The notes beneath the pieces are model-generated. The model was not told the DNA's origin, made no database searches, and saw nothing but the letters and a program-made list of their open reading frames with translations. The translations under genes and the position numbers were made by a program. Below are positions 26,802 to 36,116 of a DNA stretch of 64,000 nucleotides, one piece after another; position 1 is the first letter of the stretch; every line of letters begins with the position of its first letter. Origin of the DNA: Achromobacter pulmonis. GTDB lineage: Bacteria; Pseudomonadota; Gammaproteobacteria; Burkholderiales; Burkholderiaceae_B. The stretch spans positions 430,868 to 494,867 of the forward strand of contig NZ_POQS01000003.1 of assembly GCF_002885955.2 (NCBI RefSeq), given 5' to 3'.

Positions 26802-26856
26802 TGTCTTCCTCCTGGCTGGGACGCCGGCCGGACGCGGCAGGCGCTACGGTCAGGAG

Positions 26857-26885
26857 ATCTTATGGCCGCAATTTCTCTAAGTCAA
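26857..26885 (-). promoter_or_regulatory. Promoter of the suyA-suyB-Bug-slcC-comC operon
   Basis: On the minus strand, -35 TTGACT (26880-26885), a spacer of exactly 17 bp and -10 TAAGAT (26857-26862) are visible, about 56 bp before the suyA start. This is among the best sigma70-like elements in the window. Confidence 0.65.
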
Positions 26886-26890
26886 CTAAA

Positions 26891-26902
26891 TCATATATAT
26901 GA
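26891..26902. promoter_or_regulatory. Palindromic operator candidate for the GntR regulator
   Basis: The 12-bp perfect palindrome TCATATATATGA lies 5 bp upstream of the -35 of the suy promoter and 10 bp before the candidate -35 (TTGAGC, 26913-26918) of the divergent GntR gene, whose -10 may be TACACT (26937-26942). One dimeric repressor bound here could cover both promoters. Confidence 0.55.
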
Positions 26903-26970
26903 ATTGTATGACTTGAGCCGGTTTCGTCCGCGCCGCTACACTGTGGCCTCCCGGTTATTGCGATGCACCC

Positions 26971-27726
26971 ATGAATATCAGCCTGTCATCGACCGTGCCC
27001 CTCGGCAGTCCACTGTATGCGCAGGTCAAGCAGGCCGTGCTGGCCGCGCTGGCCCAGGGCGAGTGGAAGCAGGGCGAGGCCATCCCGCCCGAGAAGCAGC
27101 TGGCCGAGCGCTTCGGCGTGTCCATCGGCACCTTGCGCAAAGCCATCGACGACCTGGCCGCCGAGAACATCCTGGTGCGCCACCAGGGCCGCGGCACCTA
27201 TGTGGCCGTGCATACCCGCAACCATCATTTCTTCAAGTTCTTCCGCATCGTGCGCCAGGACGGGAACAAGTCCTATCCCAGCACCGAGCTGCTGCGTTTC
27301 CGCCGCCAGCGGGCCTCGGCCATCGCGCGCGAGAAGCTGAACCTGCCGGCGGGCGCGATGGTGTTCGAGTTCACCAACCTGCTGTCGCTCAATGGCGAAG
27401 TCGTGATGATGGACGAGCTGTGCCTGCCGGAGTCCTGCTTTCCCGGCATGACCGAAGCGCACCTGCGCGAGCGCTCAAGCACCCTGTACGCGCTGTACCA
27501 GGACGTGTTCGGCGTGAACGTGATCGCCACCGACGAGCGCCTGCGCACCTGCCTGGCCGAACGCGCGCAGGCGCGGGCGCTGGGCGTGGCCGAGGGCAGC
27601 CCCTTGCTGGAGATCCGCCGCGTCGCGTTTTCGTACAAACGCCAGCCCGTCGAGTGGCGGATCTCGCGCGTCAATACCGAACGCTACGAGTACCTCGGAC
27701 AGGAGCCCTGGGGGGAAGGGGTCTGA
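26971..27726 (+). CDS. GntR-family regulator, HutC/UTRA subgroup (SuyR-like role)
   Basis: A 251-residue regulator. The winged helix covers about residues 10-75 (GSPLYAQVKQAVLAAL, then FGVSIGTLRKAIDDLAAEN, QGRGTYVAVH). The UTRA effector domain follows (about 90-245), typical of sugar or organic-acid sensors. It is divergent from the suyA operon with 169 bp between, so it most likely represses or activates that operon; sulfolactate or sulfopyruvate is the natural effector guess. Confidence 0.92.
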   Translation: MNISLSSTVPLGSPLYAQVKQAVLAALAQGEWKQGEAIPPEKQLAERFGVSIGTLRKAIDDLAAENILVRHQGRGTYVAVHTRNHHFFKFFRIVRQDGNKSYPSTELLRFRRQRASAIAREKLNLPAGAMVFEFTNLLSLNGEVVMMDELCLPESCFPGMTEAHLRERSSTLYALYQDVFGVNVIATDERLRTCLAERAQARALGVAEGSPLLEIRRVAFSYKRQPVEWRISRVNTERYEYLGQEPWGEGV

Positions 27727-27784
27727 GGCCTGTTGCTGCCGCGCGCGCCAGCAGTGCTAGAATTCCTGCCGCAGTATTCAATTT

Positions 27785-27843
27785 TCGGCGCCGATTTGCC
27801 TGATCCGCTTGCGGGCGCCTTCCAATAAATCCAGCTAAAGAGG
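27785..27843 (+). ncRNA. SAM-II (SAM-alpha) riboswitch upstream of metX
   Basis: The leader matches the SAM-II class. Stem P1 is GGCGCC (27787-27792) with GGCGCC (27814-27819); the loop starts with the conserved GATTT directly after P1 and contains CCGCTTGC; the 3' part AATAAATCCAGCTAAAGAGG (27824-27843) reproduces the conserved tail. Loop CCT (27799-27801) can pair with the AGG of the ribosome site (27841-27843), and GATTT with AAATC (27827-27831), giving the pseudoknot. SAM binding is expected to hide the ribosome site and stop metX translation. Confidence 0.82.
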
Positions 27844-27848
27844 TCCGT

Positions 27849-29104
<1,256 letters not shown>

Positions 29105-29108
<4 letters not shown>

Positions 29109-29719
29109 GCCCCGTGACTCCCCGCCCCGCGCCCGGCGCCCTGCGGCCCGACCTGGCGCGCATCGCGAGCTGGATCCAGCCCGGCAGCCGCGTGCTGGAC
29201 CTGGGCTGCGGCGACGGCGCGCTGCTGGCGCACCTGCGCGACCACCGCCAGGTGCGCGGCGCGGGCGTGGAGCTGGACGACAACTGCGTCATCGCCTGCG
29301 TGCGGCGCGGCGTGGAAGTGATCCAGCAGAACCTGGAAGACGGCCTGGCCCTGTTCGACGACAAGCAGTTCGACACGGTGGTGCTGTCGCAGACCCTGCA
29401 GTCCATGCACCGCACCCAGCACATCCTGCGCGAGATGGCGCGGGTGGCGCGCTACGGCGTGGTGTCGTTTCCCAACTTCGGCTACTGGCCGCACGGCTGG
29501 TCCATCCTGCGCGGCCGCATGCCGGTCACCGGCCAGATGCCGTACCAGTGGTACAACACGCCCAACATCCACCTGTGCACGCTGCGCGACTTCGAGCAGC
29601 TGGCCGGCGAACTGCGCCTGGACATCCTGGAGCGCGCCACCTTCAACGAAGGCCGCGAGATCAAGCTGCTGCCGGGCTGGCGCAGCACGCTGGCGGTGTA
29701 CCGTTTCGCCTCGCCCTGA
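29105..29719 (+). CDS. metW: Methionine biosynthesis protein MetW
   Basis: A 204-residue class I methyltransferase-like protein. The SAM-binding motif is [15 protein letters not shown], and the family mark [15 protein letters not shown] follows, with [15 protein letters not shown] after it. MetW is a partner of MetX in many Proteobacteria and supports its activity; its own methyl-transfer reaction is not established. The ATG overlaps the metX stop, so the pair is translationally coupled and shares the SAM-II switch. Confidence 0.93.
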
Positions 29720-29744
29720 CGCTGCGGCCCGCAGGCCCTAAAAT
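29716..29744 (+). promoter_or_regulatory. Promoter of the AmpG-like permease gene
   Basis: -35 CTGACG (29716-29721), a 17-bp spacer and -10 TAAAAT (29739-29744). The -35 overlaps the metW stop codon. The -10 contains the only upstream ATG of the next gene, which argues that this ATG is not translated. Confidence 0.6.
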
Positions 29745-29796
29745 GCCGCAAGCCGCCGGCCTCCAGCGCCGGGCCGGCGCGTTACCGGAGACCGTC

Positions 29797-31041
29797 ATTA
29801 CCGCTGCATCCAACGTCTACACCAGTCCCCGCGTGGCCCCTTTGCTGGTCCTGGGCTTCGCCAGCGGATTGCCGCTGGCCCTGACCAGCGGCACCTTGCA
29901 GGCCTGGGCCACGGTGGAAGGCGTGCCGCTGCAGCAGATCGGTTTCCTGACCCTGGTGGGCACGGCCTACACCCTCAAGTTCCTGTGGGCCCCGTTCGTG
30001 GACCGCTACGTCCCGCCCCTGCTGGGCCGGCGCCGCGGCTGGATGCTGGTGACCCAGCTGCTGCTGGCCGCCGCCATCATGGCGATGGGCGCGCTGTCGC
30101 CGTCCTCGGCGCTGCAGCCGCTGGCGCTGCTGGCGGTGCTGGTGGCGTTCCTGTCGGCCACCCAGGACATCGCTTTCGACGCCTATTGCACCGACGTGCT
30201 GCGCAAGGAAGAGCGCGGCGCGGGCGCGGCCATCAAGGTCATGGGCTACCGGCTGGCCATGATCGTGTCGGGCGGGCTGGCGCTGATCCTGGCCGACCAG
30301 TGGATAGGCTGGGGCTACACCTACATGCTGATGGGCGGGCTGATGCTGCTGTGCGCGCTGGCCACGCTGTGGGCGCCCGAGCCCGAACACGTCGCCACCG
30401 CGCCGCGCAGCCTGCGCGAGGCGGTGGGCGAGCCGCTGCGCGAATTCTTCACGCGCCGCGGGGCGCTGGCGGTGCTGCTGCTGATCGTGCTGTACAAGCT
30501 GGGCGATGCGTTCGCCGGCGCGCTGTCCACCACCTTCCTGATCCGCGGCGCGGGCTTCAGCCCGACCGAGGTGGGCACCGTGAACAAGGTGCTGGGGCTG
30601 GCCGCCACCATCGTCGGCGCGCTGGCCGGCGGCTCGCTCATGTCGCGCTGGGGCCTGTACCGCTCGCTGATGGCCTTCGGGCTGCTGCAGGCGGTGTCGA
30701 ACCTGGCGTACTGGATGATCGCCGTCAGCCCCCAAAGCATCTGGCTCATGGCCACGGCGGTGGGCATAGAGAACCTGTGCGGCGGCCTGGGCACGGCGTC
30801 CTTCGTCGGCCTGCTGATGGCGCTGTGCCGCCAGCGCTTTTCGGCGACCCAGTTCGCCCTGCTGTCGGCGCTGTCGGCGGTGGGCCGCACCTACCTGGCC
30901 GGCCCCCTCACGCCGCCCCTGGTCGACAGCCTGGGCTGGCCCGGCTTCTTCCTGCTGACGGTGCTGATCGCCTTGCCCGGCCTGGTGCTGCTGCACATGC
31001 TGCGCGGGACGATAGAGACGATGGAGAAGAACGGGGCGTGA
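29797..31041 (+). CDS. ampG: AmpG-like MFS permease (muropeptide importer family), possible ATT start
   Basis: An inner-membrane protein of about 414 residues with 12 or more hydrophobic segments. Family segments are VLGFASGLPLALTSGTLQAW, KFLWAPFVDRY, LSATQDIAFDAYCTDVL and GYRLAMIVSGG, all typical of AmpG, which imports anhydro-muropeptides for wall recycling. The start is unusual: the first ATG (29743) overlaps the -10 box, whereas GGAG (29787-29790) lies 6 bp before an in-frame ATT at 29797. A conventional call would start at 29743 and add 18 residues. Confidence 0.85.
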   Translation: MTAASNVYTSPRVAPLLVLGFASGLPLALTSGTLQAWATVEGVPLQQIGFLTLVGTAYTLKFLWAPFVDRYVPPLLGRRRGWMLVTQLLLAAAIMAMGALSPSSALQPLALLAVLVAFLSATQDIAFDAYCTDVLRKEERGAGAAIKVMGYRLAMIVSGGLALILADQWIGWGYTYMLMGGLMLLCALATLWAPEPEHVATAPRSLREAVGEPLREFFTRRGALAVLLLIVLYKLGDAFAGALSTTFLIRGAGFSPTEVGTVNKVLGLAATIVGALAGGSLMSRWGLYRSLMAFGLLQAVSNLAYWMIAVSPQSIWLMATAVGIENLCGGLGTASFVGLLMALCRQRFSATQFALLSALSAVGRTYLAGPLTPPLVDSLGWPGFFLLTVLIALPGLVLLHMLRGTIETMEKNGA

Positions 31042-31052
31042 CCGGGCGACGC

Positions 31053-31086
31053 GCACGGCGCGGGATTGCCGCGCCGTGCCCGTTTT
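31053..31086. terminator. Rho-independent terminator between ampG-like and usp genes
   Basis: A perfect 11-bp stem (31053-31063 with 31069-31079) with a 5-base loop GATTG is followed on the plus strand by CCGTTTT. It lies 12 bp after the permease stop and can serve the convergent usp gene from the other side. Confidence 0.75.
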
Positions 31087-31090
31087 CCGC

Positions 31091-31960
31091 TTATTCCGCG
31101 CCCGTCAGCCTGACGATCAGCACGTCGCTGGGCAGCGATTCGAGCAGCCGTTCGGCCACGCTGCCGATGGCGGTGCGCAGGATGCCGGTGCGGCCGTGGG
31201 TGCCCGTGACCACCAGGTCGGAGCGGTGGTTGAACGAGTATTCCGACAGCACGGTCTCCGGCTGGCCGCATTCCAGCACCACCTTGGGCGCGGCGACGCC
31301 GGCCAGTTCGGGCGTGGCGGCGGTGAATTCGCGCGCGCTCTGCTCGGCGGCCTTGTAGAAGTTGCGCGTGACGGCCTCGTCGGGCACGTTCTTGCCCTGG
31401 AACGGCACGTCGTAGGCGTGGAACAGCGTCAGGTCGGCGTTGGGCACCAGCTGCAGCGCGGCGCGCAGGGCCTGGCGCGAGCCGTCGGAGAAGTCGGTGG
31501 CCACCAGCACGTCGCGGTAGGGGCGGCGCGGGCGGGTCTTGACCACCAGCACCGGGTGGCGCGCCTGGCGGGCCAGCTTTTCGACGGTGGTTCCCAGCAG
31601 CAGCCGGCCCAGGGTTTCGTCGCGCGCGATGCCGGTGACGATCAGCGAACAGCCGTAGCTGTCGGCGGTTTCCATGATGCGCGCCAGCGGATCGCCGTTG
31701 GTCACCACCACTTCGGTCGGCACTTCGGCGGCCGCCAGGTCTTCGGCCAGCTCGCGCTCGGCCAGGGCCTTGTGGTCCGACGTGTGGCGGCGCCACACGG
31801 GCGTGGTCAGGCGCGCGGACGTCGCATGCGACTCCATGACGTGCAGGACGATGAGCTTGGTGCCGAGTTCCTTGGCCAGCTGCAACGCGCGGTCCAGGGC
31901 GCGGTCGCCACGGGCGCTCAGGTCGGTTGCCAGCAGGATGGGGCCGATTTGCTGTGTCAT
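31091..31960 (-). CDS. Universal stress protein with tandem UspA domains
   Basis: A 289-residue cytosolic protein made of two UspA domains. Domain 1 starts at PILLATDLSARGDRALDRAL, domain 2 at DVLVATDFSDGSRQALRAAL (about residue 150). Domain 2 carries the ATP-binding pattern GTHGRTGILRTAIGSVAERL (G-x2-G-x9-G-S/T), whereas domain 1 has the looser GIARDETLGRLLLGTTVEKL. ATG 31960 has a GGGAGAGA site. Such tandem proteins act in stress and energy homeostasis; the exact role is unknown. Confidence 0.92.
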   Translation of the reverse strand: MTQQIGPILLATDLSARGDRALDRALQLAKELGTKLIVLHVMESHATSARLTTPVWRRHTSDHKALAERELAEDLAAAEVPTEVVVTNGDPLARIMETADSYGCSLIVTGIARDETLGRLLLGTTVEKLARQARHPVLVVKTRPRRPYRDVLVATDFSDGSRQALRAALQLVPNADLTLFHAYDVPFQGKNVPDEAVTRNFYKAAEQSAREFTAATPELAGVAAPKVVLECGQPETVLSEYSFNHRSDLVVTGTHGRTGILRTAIGSVAERLLESLPSDVLIVRLTGAE

Positions 31961-32183
31961 TATCTTCTCTCCCGGGTGTGGCCGGGCCGACGGTACCCGC
32001 GTCCGTGCGTCCCTGCCGTTACTGCCCTTGCGGGCACATCCCCATTGTCCCGTTGCTAGGCGGGGCGGGGTTTGACCGATATCAACGCATCTTCCAGCGT
32101 AAGGGATGGCGCACATCCAGGCAATGGCGGCCCGCCGCGCGGCGGCTCAATACAATGTGGGCTGTCCTCCTTTCGTCCTCCCC

Positions 32184-32822
32184 ATGTTTTCCGAACTCTC
32201 GCCCGTCCTGCTGCATACGCTGTATCTCGTCGCCATCGTGGCCGAAGCCATGACCGCGGCCCTGTCCGCCGGCCGGCGCGACATGGACTGGATGGGCGTG
32301 TGCATCATCGCCTGCGTGACCGCGCTGGGCGGCGGCTCGCTGCGCGACGTGCTGCTGGGCCATTACCCCCTGACCTGGGTGATCCACCCCGAATACCTGT
32401 GGATGACGGGCGGGGCGGCCATCGTCACGGCATTGATCGCGCCGGTCATGCGGCGCCTGCGCAGCCTGTTCCTGCTGGCCGACGCCCTCGGCCTGGTGGC
32501 GTTCACCGTCATCGGCTGCCAGGTGGCGCAGCTCATGCAGCTGCCGATCACGGTGGTGCTCATCAGCGGCATGATCACCGGCTGCGCCGGCGGGGTGCTG
32601 CGCGACGTGCTGTGCAACGAGGTGCCGCTGCTGTTTCGCAAGGAGCTCTACGCCAGCGTGTCGGTGGTGACGGGCGGGCTGTACCTGGGCGGGCAAGCGC
32701 TGGGCCTGTCAGCCAACGCCGCCGTGCCCATCGCGCTGGCCGCCGGCCTGGCGGTGCGCCTGCTGGCGCTGCGGTTCAACTGGCAGATGCCGAAATTCGT
32801 CTATCGCGACGATTGGGATTGA
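32184..32822 (+). CDS. TRIC/UPF0126 family cation channel-like membrane protein
   Basis: A 212-residue inner-membrane protein with seven hydrophobic segments formed by two three-helix repeats plus one. Each repeat has the glycine signature: TALGGGSLRDVLLG in the first and TGCAGGVLRDVLCNE in the second. These bacterial relatives of TRIC channels conduct monovalent cations. ATG 32184 is taken because upstream in-frame codons overlap a TACAAT -10-like element (32151-32156). It is divergent from the usp gene. Confidence 0.92.
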   Translation: MFSELSPVLLHTLYLVAIVAEAMTAALSAGRRDMDWMGVCIIACVTALGGGSLRDVLLGHYPLTWVIHPEYLWMTGGAAIVTALIAPVMRRLRSLFLLADALGLVAFTVIGCQVAQLMQLPITVVLISGMITGCAGGVLRDVLCNEVPLLFRKELYASVSVVTGGLYLGGQALGLSANAAVPIALAAGLAVRLLALRFNWQMPKFVYRDDWD

Positions 32823-32925
32823 ACGCCGGCCGCGAACGCAACCAAGTTCTTATTTGTGTTTCAAGAAACTTCTAGTATCGTCCCCCCCGTCGCATACCAG
32901 GCATCAAGCCGCAAAGGGGAGCCGA

Positions 32926-33591
32926 TTGGACGTCAAAGCGCCCGCCACGATTCCGTATTTCCTGCAGGAACAGATCCGTGAACTGATCGTGGACGGAACC
33001 ATCCGTCCCGGCCAGCCGCTGCGGGAACAGGAACTCGAGCAACGCTTCGGCACCAGCCGCAGCCCGATCCGCGAGGCGCTGCGCCTGCTGGAGGTCAGCG
33101 GCCTGGTCACCCACGTCCAGCGCAAGGGCTTCAGGGTCACGCTGTACACCGAAACCCAGATCCGCCACCTGTACCTGCTGCGCGCCGAGCTGGAGGCCTA
33201 CAGCCTGCGCCAGGCGGCCGGGGCCGAGGACCTGTCGCCGCTGGTGGCCGAGCTGCGCCGCCACCACGGCGCGATCGCCGAGGCCCAGGCCGGCGGCCAG
33301 GTGCGCGCCTGCATCGCCGCGGCCTGCGAGTTCTACCTGGCCGCGGCTCGCAGCACCGGCAACACGCCGCTGGCGGGCATGCTGAGCAAGCTGTATGAAC
33401 AGGTCGAGCCGCTGCGCTACCTGCTGGCCCGGCGGGAAATGGCCTCCAGCGCCATTGCGTCCTGCACCCGCGCCATCATCGACGCGATGGCCGGGCGCGA
33501 CGTCGAACGCATGACCGGGCTGGCGCGCGGCTACCTGGCCGACGTGCTGTCGCCCGTGATCGAGGCCTACCGCGAAGTCGCGCGCGCCTGA
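32926..33591 (+). CDS. GntR-family regulator, FCD subgroup
   Basis: A 221-residue regulator. The winged helix spans about residues 8-75 (YFLQEQIRELIVDGTI, then FGTSRSPIREALRLLEVSG). The FCD domain follows; its metal-site histidines are less complete than usual (RHHGAIAEA), suggesting a divergent effector site. TTG 32926 is chosen as start because AAGGGGA lies upstream; a GTG at 32854 has no site. It is convergent with pxpA with a 25-bp overlap, so it may regulate the 5-oxoprolinase genes although not divergent from them. Confidence 0.87.
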   Translation: MDVKAPATIPYFLQEQIRELIVDGTIRPGQPLREQELEQRFGTSRSPIREALRLLEVSGLVTHVQRKGFRVTLYTETQIRHLYLLRAELEAYSLRQAAGAEDLSPLVAELRRHHGAIAEAQAGGQVRACIAAACEFYLAAARSTGNTPLAGMLSKLYEQVEPLRYLLARREMASSAIASCTRAIIDAMAGRDVERMTGLARGYLADVLSPVIEAYREVARA

Positions 33592-34358
33592 GGGCGCGGC
33601 GGCGGGGTGCGCACCTCGATGCCGGCCGCCTCCAGGGCCTGGCGGATGCCGCTGGCGAACACCAGGGCGTTGGGCTGGTCGCCGTGGATACAGAGGGTGT
33701 CGGCCTGCACGGGCACGTCCTTGCCGCCGACCGAGCGCACCTTGCCTTCGCGCACCATGCGCACCACCTGCGCTACCGCCTGCTCCACGTCCTCGATCAT
33801 GGCGCCGGCGCGCGTGCGCGGCGTGAGCGAGCCGTCGTCCTGGTAGCTGCGGTCGGCGAAGACCTCGCTGGCCGCCGCCAGGCCGATGTCGCGGGCCGCC
33901 TCGATCAGCCTGCTGCCGGCCAGCCCGTACAGGATCAGCGTGGCGTCCACGTCCTTGACCGCCTGGCAGATGGCGCGCGCCAGGTGTTCGTCCTTGGCCG
34001 CCATGTTGTAGAGGGCGCCGTGCGCCTTGACGTGATGCAGCCGCGCGCCTTGCGAGGCGGCCACGCCGGCCAGCGCGCCGATCTGGTAGACCACGATGTC
34101 GTAGGCCTCGTCGGGGCTGATCTGCATGGCGCGGCGCCCGAAGCCCGCCAGATCCTGCAGGCTGGGATGCGCGCCCAGCGCCACGCCCTGCTTGAGGGCG
34201 GCGGCCACGGTTTTGCGCATGGTGGCCGGGTCGCCGCCATGGAAGCCGCAGGCGATATTGGCGGAGCTGACGTATTGCAGCACCGCCGCGTCGTTGCCCA
34301 TGGTCCAGGCGCCATAGCTTTCGCCCATGTCGCAGTTCATGTCGATGCGGGTGGTCAT
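33567..34358 (-). CDS. pxpA: 5-oxoprolinase subunit A (LamB/YcsF family)
   Basis: A 263-residue protein of the LamB/YcsF family. The start IDMNCDMGESYGAW and SANIACGFHGGDP are family hallmarks, with HVKAHGALYNMAA and FADRSYQDDGSLTPR further on. With PxpB and PxpC it forms the ATP-dependent 5-oxoprolinase that opens pyroglutamate to glutamate. It is the last gene of the run pxpB-pxpC-pxpA and starts 13 bp after pxpC. Confidence 0.94.
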   Translation of the reverse strand: MTTRIDMNCDMGESYGAWTMGNDAAVLQYVSSANIACGFHGGDPATMRKTVAAALKQGVALGAHPSLQDLAGFGRRAMQISPDEAYDIVVYQIGALAGVAASQGARLHHVKAHGALYNMAAKDEHLARAICQAVKDVDATLILYGLAGSRLIEAARDIGLAAASEVFADRSYQDDGSLTPRTRAGAMIEDVEQAVAQVVRMVREGKVRSVGGKDVPVQADTLCIHGDQPNALVFASGIRQALEAAGIEVRTPPPRPQARATSR

Positions 34359-34371
34359 AGCGGTTTCCTTT

Positions 34372-35364
34372 CTAGGCGAGGAGTGCGCGCAGCGGCGCCA
34401 GCGTGTCCTGCAATTGCGCGAAGGCGCGCTCGCGCTCGCCGTCCAGGCGCTGCGCGGCCTCCAGTTCGATGGGCTGGAAGCGCAGCGTCTGCCCTGGCGC
34501 GGCCTGCGCCAGGATGGGCAGGTCCACCGTGGCGATCTGCGCGATCTTGGGATAGCCGCCGGTGGTCTGGCGGTCGGCCATGAGGATGATGGCCTCGCCG
34601 CCCGAGGGCACCTGCACGGTGCCGAAGCAGGCGGCCTCCGACAGCATCTGGCGCGGCTCGCTCATGGACAGCGCGGGGCCCAGCAGCCGGTAGCCCATGC
34701 GGTCGGATTGCGGGCTGATGCGGAATTCGGCCTCGGCGAAGGCCCGGCGGGACGCTTGCGAGAACTCGTGCCAGTGCATGCCCGGCAAAAAGCGCACGGC
34801 GCTGCGGCGCGGCGCGCCCAGCGCGGACGGCAGGTACACGCGCAGCTGCCACAGCGCATCCTGCAACGCGTCCATGTCGCGTCCGCCGTCCAGCGGCTTG
34901 CGCAGCGGCAGCTGGTCGCCCCTGGCCAGCGCGCGGCCGTGAAAGCCGCCGAAGCCGCTGCGCAGATAAGTGCTTTCGCTGCCCATGACCGGCTCCAGCG
35001 CGAAGCCGCCATGCACCGCCAGATAGCCGCGCACGCCCACGGCCGGGCGGGCGCCGAAGGCCAGCGTGTCGCCGGCCTGCGCGACCAGCGGGCGGTGCAC
35101 CGGCAGGTCGCGGCCATTGAGCGTGGCGCCCAGGTCGGCGCCGGCCAGCGCGAAGCAGGCCGGCGCGTCGAACCGCAGGGTCGGGCCGGTCAGCGTCATT
35201 TCCAGGGTGGCCGGGTCGCCGGCGTTGCCGGCCAGCGCGTTGGCCAGCCGGTGGGCGCGCTCGTCCATGGCGCCGGCGGCCGGAATGCCCTGGTGCTGGT
35301 AGCCCTCGCGGCCGCGGTCCTGGAAGCTCGACAGCATGCCGGGCTTGATGACGGTCAGGCTCAT
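34372..35364 (-). CDS. pxpC: 5-oxoprolinase subunit C (KipA/allophanate hydrolase subunit 2 family)
   Basis: A 330-residue protein of the biotin-dependent carboxyltransferase-like AHS2 family. The start TVIKPGMLSSFQDRGREGYQ and the middle motif SPQSDRMGYRLLG are diagnostic, with SEAACFGTVQVPSGGEAIILMADRQTTGGYP (the last six residues being a well-known family tail). It overlaps pxpB by 4 bp (ATGA) and is thus translationally coupled. Confidence 0.94.
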   Translation of the reverse strand: MSLTVIKPGMLSSFQDRGREGYQHQGIPAAGAMDERAHRLANALAGNAGDPATLEMTLTGPTLRFDAPACFALAGADLGATLNGRDLPVHRPLVAQAGDTLAFGARPAVGVRGYLAVHGGFALEPVMGSESTYLRSGFGGFHGRALARGDQLPLRKPLDGGRDMDALQDALWQLRVYLPSALGAPRRSAVRFLPGMHWHEFSQASRRAFAEAEFRISPQSDRMGYRLLGPALSMSEPRQMLSEAACFGTVQVPSGGEAIILMADRQTTGGYPKIAQIATVDLPILAQAAPGQTLRFQPIELEAAQRLDGERERAFAQLQDTLAPLRALLA

Positions 35365-36098
35365 CGTCCGGCCTCCCGGATGCGGTCGAACTCGTCGGGG
35401 CCGATGGGCACGAAGCGCACGGAATCGCCGGGCTGCAGCAGGGCGGCCGGCTCGCGGGCCGGGTCGAACATGGTCAGCGGCGTGGCGCCGATGATGTTCC
35501 AGCCGCCGGGCAGGCGGTTCGGGTAGATCACGGTCTGGCGGTTGGCCACCGCCACCGCGCCCATCGGCACGGCGGTGCGCGGCGAGGGACGGCGGGGAAT
35601 GTTCAGTTTTTCGTCGTGCACGCCCAGGTAGGCGTGGCCGGGCGCGAACCCCAGCATGAACACCATGCTGCGCGGCTGGCTGTGCAGCGCGATCACGTCT
35701 TCGGGCGTGAGGCCGGCGGCGCGCGCCACGTCGTCCAGGTCGGGGCCGTGTTCGCCGCCGTAGCAGACGGGAATGTCGACTTCGCGCCCGCCCGAGGCGT
35801 CGACGCTTATGCCGGCCTCCAGCAACTGGCCGATGCGCTCGGCCAGCTGGGCGTACGAGGGGTTGCCCCGGGCGTCAGGCCGGTAATGCACCGCCACCGC
35901 GACGAAGGAGGGCACCACGTCGGTCACGCCGGGCAGCCGCGCCTCGCGCAGCCGGACGGCCGCGGCCAGACAGGTGCGGCCGATCGACGCATCGATGCGG
36001 TCGCCGAAGGAAACGATCAGGCAGCGGTCGCCCTGGGGCAGGATGCGCCAGGCGGTTTCGGCCGAAGAAGGGGGTTCTGATAGTACGTTCAACGACAC
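35361..36098 (-). CDS. pxpB: 5-oxoprolinase subunit B (KipI/allophanate hydrolase subunit 1 family)
   Basis: A 245-residue AHS1-family protein. The segments DVVPSFVAVAVHYRP, IPVCYGGEHGPDLDDVA, FMLGFAPGHAYLG and NRLPGGWNIIG mark the family. The start is GTG 36098, preceded by a weak AGGT site. A leading 15-residue stretch precedes the usual start ILPQGDRCLIVSFG. The gene lies 18 bp after the VOC gene on the same strand and begins the pxpBCA run. Confidence 0.92.
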   Translation of the reverse strand: MSLNVLSEPPSSAETAWRILPQGDRCLIVSFGDRIDASIGRTCLAAAVRLREARLPGVTDVVPSFVAVAVHYRPDARGNPSYAQLAERIGQLLEAGISVDASGGREVDIPVCYGGEHGPDLDDVARAAGLTPEDVIALHSQPRSMVFMLGFAPGHAYLGVHDEKLNIPRRPSPRTAVPMGAVAVANRQTVIYPNRLPGGWNIIGATPLTMFDPAREPAALLQPGDSVRFVPIGPDEFDRIREAGR

Positions 36099-36116
36099 GA
36101 AACCTGTAGGAACGGA

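Noticed and set aside
29743-29796. N-terminal extension of the AmpG-like protein from ATG 29743
   Set aside because: The ATG is part of the -10 hexamer, no ribosome site precedes it, and the extra residues (MPQAAGLQRRAG...) are not a membrane segment.
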